Origin: an uncultured Lachnospiraceae bacterium
GTDB taxonomy: Bacteria > Bacillota > Clostridia > Lachnospirales > Lachnospiraceae
Direction: 5' to 3'
NCBI GenBank assembly: GCA_900317585.1
Contig: ONHG01000019.1
Coordinates: 1-64,000 of the forward strand
DNA: 64,000 nt
Shown here: positions 33,464-41,399 of the stretch, piece after piece
Layout: the number at the start of each line of letters is the position of its first letter
How positions within the stretch are numbered: position 1 is the stretch's first letter
Program-made: the position numbers and the translations under genes
Notes under the pieces: generated by a model
Databases searched by the model: none
Seen by the model: the letters and a program-made list of their open reading frames with translations, nothing else
What the model was told of the DNA's origin: nothing

Positions 33464-34699
33464 ATGAGATTTACAAAAGCAAAAGAGAAAATTATAAAAA
33501 ACAAAGCCATAAACAGCACAGACGAAGGAAAAGGCAGACACCGTAAGGTAATCCGTATAGGAGCGTTCGCCCTGGTATTTGTCGTGCTGTTTTCGTTTGT
33601 CTCGACATTTTTTAAGATGACGGATGCTGTCAATATTGCGACTATAGAGGGGTTTTACAAGGAGCCGAAGAACACAATTGATGTGATGATGATAGGAGCC
33701 AGCGAGGTATACGCTGATTACAGTGCAACCGAGGCCTGGAAGAATTATGGATACACATCATACTCGCTTGGGGTATCAGGAGCGCCCGGCAGCCTGTACA
33801 AATCAATGCTCAGAGAAGCTCTCACCAGACAGCATCCGAAGGTTGTGGTTTTTGAAGTGAATGGCTTTTTACAAAATGACAGCTATTACGACAGGACGGT
33901 AAAGCTGCATAGCTGGATAGACAATATCCACAATAAGGAAAACAGGCTTGATACAATAAAAGAGATTGTGCCAAAGGATGAGCAGGATAACTTTAGAAAC
34001 CCTTTAAAGCTATATCACAGCAATTGGAAGGATATAGGCAAGTGTGCACACACCTTTGCCACAAGAGTTGGAATGTATTTTGCAAAATCATCATGCATGA
34101 AGGGATTTTCATCTATTGCAAAATATTCCGATTGTCCATCAGGTAAGCAGAAAAAGCTCTATTTTACCGACAAGAGCAGAGCGTATATGACTGATCTGCT
34201 TGAGTATTGTAAAGCACAGAGGGTGGAAAAGGTGCTTTTTGCGAGGTTCCCTCATGAGAAGAAGGTAAAGAATCCACAGGTGCTTTGCGACGTGAAGGAG
34301 CTGGTGGAGTCTTATGGCTATGATTTTGCGAGCTTTGAAGGCGATAAGGAATTTATCGGAATCAATGAGAGGGATGATTTCTACAATTCAGAGCACCTGA
34401 ATATAAATGGAAGCCGCAAATTCACTGCATATATGGGAAAATATCTGTCTGATAATTACAGGCTTAATGCAGACCACTCACCGGAGATTCAGAGTGCATG
34501 GGGCGAGTGCGCAAGGCGCGCTGACAAGGTGATAAGTGCCTGCGCAAAGGATACGGATCTGAGTCTGGGCAATCATTATTTTGAGATGTCCGTTTATCTG
34601 CCTTATAATTTTTCGTCAAGCCTTGCGACAAATAAGGTAGCAGATACGAACAACGATGCAAAGCCTGCAAAGGAGTTAAATACCCCGGTAAAAAAATAG
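33464..34699 (+). CDS. SGNH-like protein paired with the MBOAT acyltransferase (AlgX/DltD-like)
   Basis: About 411 residues. A Lys-rich cytoplasmic start precedes one helix (VIRIGAFALVFVVLFSFVST, about 29-48), then an extracytoplasmic domain. The domain opens TIDVMMIGASEVYADYSATE (the 'GaS......' nucleophile-like motif, Ser near 79), then SYSLGVSGAPGSLYKSMLRE and VVVFEVNGFLQND. The segment INERDDFYNSEHLNINGSRK has the DxxH-like signature 'D..H.n..G' (Asp/His near 322-325). Such membrane-tethered SGNH-fold partners take acyl groups from an MBOAT protein and transfer them to a polymer. Start is ambiguous: ATG 33452 has GGAG too close, ATG 33464 has it 12 bases away. Confidence 0.75.
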   Translation: MRFTKAKEKIIKNKAINSTDEGKGRHRKVIRIGAFALVFVVLFSFVSTFFKMTDAVNIATIEGFYKEPKNTIDVMMIGASEVYADYSATEAWKNYGYTSYSLGVSGAPGSLYKSMLREALTRQHPKVVVFEVNGFLQNDSYYDRTVKLHSWIDNIHNKENRLDTIKEIVPKDEQDNFRNPLKLYHSNWKDIGKCAHTFATRVGMYFAKSSCMKGFSSIAKYSDCPSGKQKKLYFTDKSRAYMTDLLEYCKAQRVEKVLFARFPHEKKVKNPQVLCDVKELVESYGYDFASFEGDKEFIGINERDDFYNSEHLNINGSRKFTAYMGKYLSDNYRLNADHSPEIQSAWGECARRADKVISACAKDTDLSLGNHYFEMSVYLPYNFSSSLATNKVADTNNDAKPAKELNTPVKK

Positions 34700-34792
34700 C
34701 ATGATATTGTATGGACTTTAAAATAAATACTGCCTGTTAATTAAAGTATGTCTGGCAGTATTACATTAGAAAATAGATTTGGAGTAAATAAA

Positions 34793-36367
34793 ATGGAACT
34801 CATTTCATTAAAATATGCGATATTTGTAATAGCATTGCTTGTACTATATTATTGCTTTCCGAAGAAATACCGCTGGTATGTGCTTCTGGCGGGAAGCATG
34901 GCATACTATGTGATTATATGTAAGTGGTATGTGCTTTTTATCATTTTCACAATATGCACCACCTATGGCTCAACAATATGGATTGACAAGCTGTTAAAGA
35001 AGCAGAATGCCATCGTAAAAAGCCATAAGGAGGACTGGGACAGGCAGACCAGAAAGGAATACAAGGAAAAGGGCAGAAAAAAGAGAGTGGCAGTCATGCT
35101 TTTTGCGCTGCTTTGCAATTTCGGCATATTGGCATTCCTTAAATATATACCATATGCGGGGGAGCTTGGACTTTTGCTTCCACTTGGCATATCCTTCTAC
35201 ACCTTCCAGTCCATGGGCTATGTGATGGATGTATACAGGGAAATTGTCGAGCCTGAAAAGAATTTTCTTAAGGTAGCGCTGTTTGTATCATTTTTCCCTC
35301 AGATCATACAGGGACCGATTGCGATATATGATAAGCTTGCGGGACAGCTTTACGAGGGACATTCCCTGAGACTTGAAAATCTGCAAAAGGGTGCGCTTCT
35401 GGTGCTCTGGGGAGTCATGAAAAAGCTTGTGATAGCAGACCGCGCGGTAAATATCATCAATTTAGTAATGGATAAGCCGATGGATTTTTCGGGTACTTAT
35501 GTATTTTTTGCGGCAGTAGTGTATGCGCTGCAGCTATATGCGGATTTCTCGGGAGGAATCGATATAGTGCGCGGTATTGCGGAGATGTTTGGCATAACAA
35601 TGTCAACAAACTTTAACCACCCGTATTTTTCGCGCTCACTCACTGAGTACTGGCACCGCTGGCATATGACTCTTGGAGACTGGTGCAGAAACTATATCTT
35701 CTACCCGCTTTCAATCTCAAAGCGTTTCCTGAACTTTGGCAAATGGCTAAAGCCGAGATTTGGTGCGCATATCAGTAAGGTGCTGCCGGGCTGCATCGCG
35801 AGTGTCATCACATTTATCGTCATCGGAGTATGGCACGGTGCCAATATGAAATACCTGTATTTCGGACTCTGGAACGGCATTGTCATCATGCTTGCAGAGC
35901 TTTTTGCTCCGGTAAACAAAAAGGTGGCAGGCGGCTTTTTTAAGCTGACCGGCCTAAGGGAAAAGGGCATATTTGCAACGATTGTATCAGTGCTTTGGAC
36001 CTTTATGCTCATACTGGTAGGCTACTATTTTGACATAGCTGCAAATGCGTCGACTGCATTTCACATGCTTTTTAAATCAGTCACGGATTTCCATATCAGC
36101 GAGCTTGGAATAAACAACATCATTTTGAATCTCGGAGCATGCGGACTGGACGAGTACGATATACTTTTACTTATAATATGTACGCTGCTGTGGTTCTTTA
36201 TCAGCTTCGTTGAGGAAAATAAAAAGCTCGACATGCGCGATTTCATACTTTCAAGAAAGCTGCCGCTTCGCTGGGCGATAATATACCTTGGCATCTTTAT
36301 AGTAATAATATTCGGTTACTACGGACCGGGAGTGAATCCGGCTGATTTTGTATATATGCAGTTTTAA
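34793..36367 (+). CDS. MBOAT-family O-acyltransferase (AlgI/DltB-like)
   Basis: A 524-residue membrane enzyme with about ten helices. Family marks are LLLPLGISFYTFQSMGYVMD (about 127-146), FFPQIIQGPIAIYD, LYADFSGGIDIVRGIAEMFG, NFNHPYFSRSLTEYWHRWHM with LGDWCRNYIFYPL (about 282-314) and the catalytic His in FIVIGVWHGANMKYLYFGLW (about 343-362). It moves acyl groups across the membrane for O-acylation of a cell-surface polysaccharide or teichoic-acid-like polymer. The upstream gene encodes the SGNH-like partner. I use the ATG at 34793 with GGAG eight bases upstream. The polymer is unknown; no glycosyltransferases are adjacent. Confidence 0.92.
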   Translation: MELISLKYAIFVIALLVLYYCFPKKYRWYVLLAGSMAYYVIICKWYVLFIIFTICTTYGSTIWIDKLLKKQNAIVKSHKEDWDRQTRKEYKEKGRKKRVAVMLFALLCNFGILAFLKYIPYAGELGLLLPLGISFYTFQSMGYVMDVYREIVEPEKNFLKVALFVSFFPQIIQGPIAIYDKLAGQLYEGHSLRLENLQKGALLVLWGVMKKLVIADRAVNIINLVMDKPMDFSGTYVFFAAVVYALQLYADFSGGIDIVRGIAEMFGITMSTNFNHPYFSRSLTEYWHRWHMTLGDWCRNYIFYPLSISKRFLNFGKWLKPRFGAHISKVLPGCIASVITFIVIGVWHGANMKYLYFGLWNGIVIMLAELFAPVNKKVAGGFFKLTGLREKGIFATIVSVLWTFMLILVGYYFDIAANASTAFHMLFKSVTDFHISELGINNIILNLGACGLDEYDILLLIICTLLWFFISFVEENKKLDMRDFILSRKLPLRWAIIYLGIFIVIIFGYYGPGVNPADFVYMQF

Positions 36368-36495
36368 AATAAAAGTTTAAAGAAAAAGTATAAACATAAA
36401 GAATAAACTTAAAGAAAAAGTTTCAAGAAAAAGTTTCAAGAAATAGCTTAAAGAAATAGCTTAAAGAAAAAGCCGAAAATAAGGGTGAAAAACAC
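36368..36495. repeat. A-rich region with 13-bp tandem repeats upstream of rplM
   Basis: From 36415 the unit AAAAAGTTTCAAG occurs twice, then AAATAGCTTAAAG twice, then a partial AAAAAGCCGAAAA. Upstream are looser copies (AAAGTTTAAAG, AAACTTAAAGA). The whole stretch is purine-rich and directly precedes the rplM promoter. It could act as an UP-like A-tract or simply be filler. Confidence 0.7.
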
Positions 36496-36524
36496 TTGAC
36501 AACAGTCGGTTACGCAAGTATAAT
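36496..36524 (+). promoter_or_regulatory. Consensus sigma-A promoter of rplM-rpsI
   Basis: TTGACA at 36496-36501, a 17-base spacer and TATAAT at 36519-36524: a perfect consensus, as expected of a ribosomal protein operon. Confidence 0.92.
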
Positions 36525-36530
36525 ATCTAG

Positions 36531-36705
36531 GTCTGTAAAAGTAGATAAATGGAAGCCAAAGCCCCGGCAACCATTTAGTATAGATAATGATAGTCATCTG
36601 AGATGGAACAGAGGACTATAAGATGTCAAAAAGGAAGTGGCGTCCGGACATACGCGATTTCAAGAGGCATCGGCATTAAAAGTAATCGAATCAGTTAAGG
36701 AGGAA
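36531..36705 (+). promoter_or_regulatory. Structured leader of rplM-rpsI (L13-leader candidate)
   Basis: About 175 nt of transcribed leader lie between the promoter and the RBS AAGGAGG. It has short complementary pieces such as GATAATGATAGTCATC and purine-rich loops. An L13 leader RNA is known in low-GC Gram-positives at this place, binding L13 for autogenous control. I see the position and structure potential but cannot confirm the consensus by eye. Confidence 0.5.
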
Positions 36706-36710
36706 AACCG

Positions 36711-37139
36711 ATGAAAACATTTATGGCTAGTCCTGCTACAATCGACAGAAAATGGTACGTAGTAGACGCTGAAGGTAAGACATTAGGACGTTTAGCATCA
36801 GAAGTTGCTAAAGTATTAAGAGGAAAGAATAAAGCAATCTTTACACCACACATTGACACAGGTGATTATGTAATCGTTGTTAATGCTGACAAGGTTAAGG
36901 TTTCTGGTAAGAAATTAGACCAGAAGATTTACTATCATCACTCAGATTATATCGGTGGTATGAAAGAGACAACATTAAGAGAGATGATGAACAAGCACCC
37001 AGAGCGCGTTATCGAGTACGCTGTAAAGGGAATGCTTCCAAAGGGACCTCTTGGACGTCAGATGTATACAAAGTTATTCGTATACGCTGGACCAGATCAC
37101 AAACATGCAGCTCAGAAGCCTGAGACATTAGAGTTTTAA
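36711..37139 (+). CDS. rplM: 50S ribosomal protein L13
   Basis: A 142-residue L13 of full length. Characteristic stretches are [60 protein letters not shown] and [17 protein letters not shown]. The start has AAGGAGG. Codon use is strongly biased compared with neighbours (for example TTA Leu, GTT Val), as in highly expressed genes. It is followed 16 bp later by rpsI, the invariant order. Confidence 0.98.
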   Translation: MKTFMASPATIDRKWYVVDAEGKTLGRLASEVAKVLRGKNKAIFTPHIDTGDYVIVVNADKVKVSGKKLDQKIYYHHSDYIGGMKETTLREMMNKHPERVIEYAVKGMLPKGPLGRQMYTKLFVYAGPDHKHAAQKPETLEF

Positions 37140-37155
37140 TAGGAGGTAAAGTAAA

Positions 37156-37548
37156 TTGGCTACTACAAAGTATTACGGAACAGGAAGAAGAAAATCATCT
37201 GTTGCTAGAGTATATTTAGTACCTGGAACAGGAAAGATTACAATCAATAAAAGAGATATCGATGAGTACCTTGGTCTTGAGACATTAAAGTTAGTTGTTC
37301 GCCAGCCATTAGTTGCAACTGAGACAGTTGACAAGTTCGACGTTTTAGTTAACGTTCGTGGTGGTGGATATACAGGACAGGCCGGAGCAATCCGTCACGG
37401 AATCGCTCGTGCACTCCTTCAGGTAGATTCAGAGTACAGACCGGTTCTTAAGTCTGCTGGATTCTTAACACGTGATCCACGTATGAAAGAGCGTAAGAAA
37501 TACGGTCTCAAAGCAGCTCGTAGAGCTCCTCAGTTCTCAAAGAGATAA
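37156..37548 (+). CDS. rpsI: 30S ribosomal protein S9, TTG start
   Basis: A 130-residue S9. Its start is [40 protein letters not shown] and [15 protein letters not shown] close the protein, the C-terminal basic tail reaching the P-site tRNA. The initiation codon is TTG at 37156, seven bases after AGGAGGT; no ATG or GTG fits. The 3' end is duplicated 1.08 kb downstream (see the repeat entries). Confidence 0.97.
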   Translation: MATTKYYGTGRRKSSVARVYLVPGTGKITINKRDIDEYLGLETLKLVVRQPLVATETVDKFDVLVNVRGGGYTGQAGAIRHGIARALLQVDSEYRPVLKSAGFLTRDPRMKERKKYGLKAARRAPQFSKR

Positions 37549-37650
37549 TCAATTTCACAATCCAGAACGTCTCAGGACGTTTCAGAACAGTATATTACAC
37601 TCCAGGACATTTGTCTTGGGGTGTTTTTTTGTGAGAACTGTGGTAAAATG
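37541..37650 (+). repeat. Left copy of duplicated rpsI 3' end plus terminator (att-site-like)
   Basis: This stretch holds the last bases of rpsI (AAAGAGATAA), a short hairpin AACGTC / GACGTT, then GTATATTACAC and the terminator, then AGAACTGTGGTAAAAT. The same order recurs at 38622-38730 with about 75-80 % identity by eye. The zeta cassette lies between them. Confidence 0.8.
37597..37631 (+). terminator. rpsI terminator
   Basis: ACACTCCAGGAC / GTCTTGGGGTGT followed by seven T. It ends the rplM-rpsI transcript. Confidence 0.92.
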
Positions 37651-37734
37651 TATTTGTATGAAATAATTGAATATTTGTATATTTGGATAGTAATCATAAT
37701 ATAGATAGTACATCTACATGAAAGGAGCATAGTT

Positions 37735-37965
37735 ATGACAACCATAAGTACAAAGAGTGGAAAAGTGATAAAAGTTGTATCTAGTGAAGAAGAGAAAACT
37801 ACGCTTACAGTATCTGATAGTGAAATGGATGCTCGTGCTACAGAGGCTGTTAAAGCAGCTATAAACAAAGCAAAAATATGTAAAAAGCCAGTAGCGGGAT
37901 ATGACAAAGAAAAAAGAGTGGCATATATCGAATATGCAAATGGGGAAAGAAAATATGCAAAGTAA
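37735..37965 (+). CDS. Putative antitoxin of the zeta-like cassette
   Basis: A 76-residue small protein: an N-terminal strand-rich part (TISTKSGKVIKVVSSEEEK), a helix DSEMDARATEAVKAAINKAK and a basic end VAYIEYANGERKYAK. I do not recognise it, but a 70-90-residue partner translated just before a zeta-type kinase is the usual antitoxin arrangement. The stop lies 11 bp inside the next gene. RBS AAGGAG precedes the ATG. Low GC compared with rpsI suggests transfer. Confidence 0.6.
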   Translation: MTTISTKSGKVIKVVSSEEEKTTLTVSDSEMDARATEAVKAAINKAKICKKPVAGYDKEKRVAYIEYANGERKYAK

Positions 37966-38509
37966 AAAGCCAATGATTCTTGTGTTAGCAGGTCCTAATG
38001 GCTCTGGTAAAAGTACAATCACAACATTTTTTGACAAAGTTGGTAAATACACGAATGCGGATGATATTGTTGCAGCAACTGGAATGGATAACATGGAAGC
38101 AGCCATATTAGTAGATAAAATGAGATACGAGTCTATTGATAAAAAAGAAGATTTTACTTTTGAAACGGTATTATCATCTCAGTACAAATTAAACATATTA
38201 AGAAAGGCAAAAGAAGAAGGCTATTTTATTAAGTGTGTATTTGTATTAACTATTGACCCTAAAATCAATATCACTCGAATAGAATCGCGAGTGGCATCGG
38301 GCGGTCATAGTGTTGAAAGTTCAAAAGTGATTGAAAGATTTTACAAATCAATCAATAATATTAAAGAACTGCTCGAAATATGTGATATTATGCATGTTTA
38401 TGATAATACAGAAACGCCTAAAAGAATTATTCGAAAGCATAAAGATGATATATCGATTTATCCAAATGAGTATTGGGCAGAAAAGGATATATTAGATCTA
38501 TTCGAATAG
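37955..38509 (+). CDS. Zeta-toxin-family kinase
   Basis: A 184-residue P-loop protein. Walker A is LAGPNGSGKSTITTFF (about 10-25). Then come NADDIVAATGMDNM, the zeta-type DFTFETVLSS (about 64-73), and RIESRVASGGHSVESSKVIE (about 106-125), matching the 'R....GGH.V' motif of zeta toxins and related kinases. Zeta toxins phosphorylate UDP-N-acetylglucosamine and block wall synthesis; shorter relatives may do other things. I use the ATG at 37955, overlapping the upstream gene by 11 bases, with GGGGAAAG in front; the frame is open farther upstream inside the antitoxin gene. AT-rich composition and the flanking duplication point to horizontal acquisition. Confidence 0.85.
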   Translation: MQSKKPMILVLAGPNGSGKSTITTFFDKVGKYTNADDIVAATGMDNMEAAILVDKMRYESIDKKEDFTFETVLSSQYKLNILRKAKEEGYFIKCVFVLTIDPKINITRIESRVASGGHSVESSKVIERFYKSINNIKELLEICDIMHVYDNTETPKRIIRKHKDDISIYPNEYWAEKDILDLFE

Positions 38510-38621
38510 TTAGTGGTAGCAATAGGAATGTGTGGGCAGTCCTGCGTATAAAACACATATGCAACACTACCAACTACAAATCCCTTAGTTCAGGGCTTTT
38601 CAAGCTATCAAAACATTAACA
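38510..38621. other. Intergenic after zeta gene
   Basis: No gene. AAATCCCTTAGTTCAGGGCTTTT contains a weak CCCTTAG..CAGGG stem followed by four T, possibly the zeta cassette's own terminator (38578-38600). Confidence 0.4.
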
Positions 38622-38730
38622 AAGAGATAGGATTTCAACAATCCAGTGCGTCTTATGACGCTTCAGAAAAGTATATTACACCTCAGGACTTTTTGTCCTG
38701 GGGTGTTTTTTTGTAAGAACTGTGGTACAA
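38622..38730 (+). repeat. Right copy of duplicated rpsI end plus terminator
   Basis: It begins AAAGAGATAG like the rpsI stop region. It has hairpin GCGTC / GACGC where the left copy has AACGTC / GACGTT, then GTATATTACAC and the terminator ACACCTCAGGAC / GTCCTGGGGTGT with seven T, and ends AAGAACTGTGGTACAAT. Confidence 0.8.
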
Positions 38731-38793
38731 TAAATAAAGAAGATTCTACATATAAAATATTATTGTCATCAGATTATCAGGAGGTGTTTGTCT

Positions 38794-38856
38794 ATGTTTC
38801 CGAAGGTAGTTCAGGTAGTACCTATGAAAGACTACACAGTATATGTGTATATTTAA
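38794..38856 (+). pseudogene. DUF2442-like N-terminal fragment
   Basis: A well-placed RBS CAGGAGG leads an ATG reading MFPKVVQVVPMKDYTVYVYI and then a stop. The opening matches DUF2442 proteins (about 80 residues, often beside DUF4160). The rest is lost: no frame continues the domain in 38857-39030. It is likely a truncated accessory gene next to the rpsI-end duplication. Confidence 0.5.
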
Positions 38857-39032
38857 GAAGAAATAGATTAATACTGCAATGAGACCTTTAAAAGTCAACA
38901 TTGGCATCCTATGACTGTATTAGCGGGTCCAATTTGCTTGTAAAAATACACATATTGTGATAACGTAAGGTCGTATGAATGTCAGCGATTTTTGAAGACA
39001 GACATTACAAATAATGAATAAGAGGCAGCAAA

Positions 39033-40286
39033 ATGGATTTTGAAAGCAGAAGACAAAGAATTTTAGACAAGATGGAGGACAATTCTATAGCAATATTGTA
39101 CTCAGGCATCGAGCACCATGTGAGTGCAGATGAGTATGATTTATTCACAGCACAGGCTAACCGCAATTTCTTCTATCTGACTGGACTTAGACGTGACAAC
39201 ATGGTCCTTGTACTGGATAAATGTGTAGAGCCTGCTAAGACGATGCTCTTTATAGAGGAGGCAGACCCTACGATGGAGCGCTGGTACGGCAGAAAGGTGA
39301 CTATGGAGGAAGCCGAGGAAATATCAGGAATTGATGAAGTAGAATATATTTATGAGCTTGAGAGCACACTGGACAGGATAATGACGCGCGAGGATGTATA
39401 CACAGCATATTTCGATACGTACCGTCATCAGAAAGTGGATTTGCCGGATTACAATGTGGTAAAAGCCAATGAATTTAAGACAGACTATCCGGGAGTTGCT
39501 GTGAAGAATCTTTTCCCACTTGTGGCAGAGGAGCGTATGCAGAAGGATGAGGATGAGATTGAACTGACCAAAAAGGCAATCGCTCTTACAAAGGACGGGC
39601 TCTGCAATGTGATGGCCAATTTAAAGCCGGGCATGAAGGAATATCAGGCACAGGCAGATTTTGAATATATCATAAGACGTGGCGGTGCAGAGTGGACAGC
39701 TTTTCCTACAATTGCCGGAAGCGGAATGAATGGAACAATGCTTCACTATGACACAAATCGTGAGACGATGGAGGATGGAACACTGGTGCTTCTTGACCTT
39801 GGAGCCAGAATCGATGGCTACAATTCGGATATTACGAGAACATATCCGGTAAATGGCAGGTTTACCGAGCGCCAGAAACAGGTATATGATATCGTGCTTG
39901 CCGCAAACCGAAAGATTGTCGAGGTTGCAAAGCCGGGAATGACTACAAAGGAATTAAATGAAGTATGTAAGGATGTGCTTGCAGACGGGCTTATGAAGCT
40001 TGGACTGATAAAGAATTCTGTAGAGATTTCTAAGTATTACATGCATGGCGTGTCACACCATCTGGGAATTGATGTGCATGACGTGACAGTTGACTCAAAC
40101 AGCAGGCTTCGTCCGGGTGCAATTATCAGTGACGAGCCGGGACTGTATATAGATGAATGGGAAATCGGTATCAGGATTGAGGATGATGTGCTTATCACCG
40201 AGGACGGTGCAGTGTGTCTGTCGGAGGATATCATCAGAACCACGGAGGATATAGAGGCTTACATGGCTGAGCACAAAAAGATTTAA
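39033..40286 (+). CDS. M24B-family Xaa-Pro aminopeptidase
   Basis: A 417-residue cytoplasmic metallopeptidase that releases N-terminal residues before proline. The AMP_N domain fills about 1-130 (RRQRILDKMEDNSIAILYSG, NFFYLTGLRRDNMVLVL). The pita-bread domain has the metal ligands in LLDLGARIDGYNSDITRTYP (two Asp, about 252-271), HGVSHHLGIDVHD (His, about 337-349), DEPGLYID (Glu) and GIRIEDDVLIT (Glu). Length is normal for PepP. Monocistronic by position; a long, hairpin-rich gap follows. Confidence 0.95.
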   Translation: MDFESRRQRILDKMEDNSIAILYSGIEHHVSADEYDLFTAQANRNFFYLTGLRRDNMVLVLDKCVEPAKTMLFIEEADPTMERWYGRKVTMEEAEEISGIDEVEYIYELESTLDRIMTREDVYTAYFDTYRHQKVDLPDYNVVKANEFKTDYPGVAVKNLFPLVAEERMQKDEDEIELTKKAIALTKDGLCNVMANLKPGMKEYQAQADFEYIIRRGGAEWTAFPTIAGSGMNGTMLHYDTNRETMEDGTLVLLDLGARIDGYNSDITRTYPVNGRFTERQKQVYDIVLAANRKIVEVAKPGMTTKELNEVCKDVLADGLMKLGLIKNSVEISKYYMHGVSHHLGIDVHDVTVDSNSRLRPGAIISDEPGLYIDEWEIGIRIEDDVLITEDGAVCLSEDIIRTTEDIEAYMAEHKKI

Positions 40287-40363
40287 TCGTGATAAATGAT
40301 AAATTTTGCGGTTTATAATATTTTTATGTGACATAATCTGATTTATGTATTATAGTAGTGTTA

Positions 40364-40444
40364 GTACATCGAATAATAAGTTTCTGATGCATTGTTATTT
40401 CTTATTCGGTGTACTAGTACAGCAGTTATTTTTTATTGCTGTAC
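40364..40444. repeat. Two adjacent hairpins before thioredoxin gene
   Basis: GTACATCGAATAATAAG / CTTATTCGGTGTAC (40364-40380 with 40401-40414, three-base bulge) and GTACAGCA / TGCTGTAC (40417-40424 with 40437-40444). A similar string CTTATTATTCGCTGTACTAG occurs at about 50163-50182. They lie between the M24 peptidase and thioredoxin genes, 47 bp before the start. Confidence 0.5.
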
Positions 40445-40490
40445 AGGTACAACAAAAATAATTCGTTCGACAGATGAAAGGAGAACAACT

Positions 40491-40799
40491 ATGGTAAAGA
40501 AGATTAATAGCAGTGAATTTGAACAGGTTAAAAATAATAAGGCTATCATTGTTGATTTTTCGGCAGAGTGGTGCGGTCCATGCAAGATGCTTGCGCCGGT
40601 AATGGAGCAGCTTTCTGATGAAATCACAGATGTGGAGTTTTACAATATTGATGTGGACGAGAATCCTGATCTGGCAAGAGAGTATCGTATAATGAATATT
40701 CCGGCAGTTATTGCAATCAAGGGCGGTCAGGTTGCCGGTCAGCAGATTGGTCTTGTGTCTAAGGATGAGATGAAGGGCTTTATAGACGGAGTTTTCTAA
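40491..40799 (+). CDS. trxA: Thioredoxin
   Basis: A 102-residue thioredoxin with the active site DFSAEWCGPCKMLAPVMEQL (WCGPC, about 25-29), the cis-proline in IMNIPAVIAIKGG (about 71-77) and normal length. It reduces disulfides in the cytoplasm. RBS AAAGGAG. No thioredoxin reductase is in the window. Confidence 0.96.
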   Translation: MVKKINSSEFEQVKNNKAIIVDFSAEWCGPCKMLAPVMEQLSDEITDVEFYNIDVDENPDLAREYRIMNIPAVIAIKGGQVAGQQIGLVSKDEMKGFIDGVF

Positions 40800-40901
40800 G
40801 ACAAAGCGTTTTATGAAGCTTTCTAAGAAGCGAGAAGACACCTGCAATGAGCTTTTATGTGAATATGCAAGGTGTGATGCTTAACAGTTATTATGGATAG
40901 T

Positions 40902-40940
40902 GTAAACCGGGCAGGATATCGTGCCCGGTTTTACATTTTT
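40902..40940. terminator. Convergent terminator between trxA and DUF2798 gene
   Basis: GTAAACCGGGCA / TGCCCGGTTTTAC with an 8-base loop, then a T-rich run. It serves the plus-strand thioredoxin gene and, as an A/T-flanked stem, can serve the minus-strand gene too. Confidence 0.85.
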
Positions 40941-40950
40941 TACATTTAAA

Positions 40951-41184
40951 TTAGTTCTCCCGGAAGATTTTTCCAAAGATGAATCTAACAAGTGGTCCGG
41001 CAATGAATGTATCGAGAATAAAACCGGTAGCAATCATGATAGGAAATTCGCCTAATGCGGACTTAAAAACAAAGTTCTTCATACCACCTGTTTCAAGGGC
41101 AATATTGAAGCATATCATGGCATAAACCATGACAAGCACCATCATGATGGTAAAAACGGTTTCCTGTAATCTGTTCTTTGGCAT
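40951..41184 (-). CDS. DUF2798-like small membrane protein
   Basis: A 77-residue protein with two helices: ETVFTIMMVLVMVYAMICFN (about 8-27) and FPIMIATGFILDTFIAGPLV (about 47-66). The LxxT.....M...M.......G and 'GP.V......' features fit DUF2798. A family of unknown role, often near stress or sugar genes. The start lacks a strong RBS. It converges on trxA and is divergent from the sufC-like gene. Confidence 0.7.
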   Translation of the reverse strand: MPKNRLQETVFTIMMVLVMVYAMICFNIALETGGMKNFVFKSALGEFPIMIATGFILDTFIAGPLVRFIFGKIFREN

Positions 41185-41257
41185 TTTTCTTAATAGATAA
41201 GCAAAGCGTTTATGCGTACCAGGTATGTATTTTAGCGAGTACCAGAGAGTTTATACC

Positions 41258-41285
41258 TTGTAAACGTTTACTATTATGTTATACT
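41258..41285 (+). promoter_or_regulatory. Promoter with overlapping palindrome before sufC
   Basis: TTGTAA, 16 bases, TATACT. A perfect 12-bp palindrome GTAAACGTTTAC (41260-41271) covers the -35 box, about 130 bp before the start at 41400. A repressor site is plausible; the factor is unknown. Confidence 0.55.
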
Positions 41286-41399
41286 GTAATCATTGCCGGG
41301 CATACTAATGTGTGAATGTGAACGGTAAACGGAAAAAGTAATAAGAACAGCAGGAGAAGGATTTTATGCTGTATCATAAATAAAAATGAGGTGAAAATC

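Noticed and set aside
36540-36620. Possible SAM-I riboswitch (CCCCGGCAACC present)
   Set aside because: Only that short string fits; the AGAG and the GGGACTGGCCC-type elements are absent, and the downstream genes are ribosomal. Treated as leader of rplM.
38646-38882. 78-codon plus frame after the zeta cassette
   Set aside because: Runs across the duplicated terminator hairpin; it has no RBS and no family. The DUF2442 piece is in another frame.
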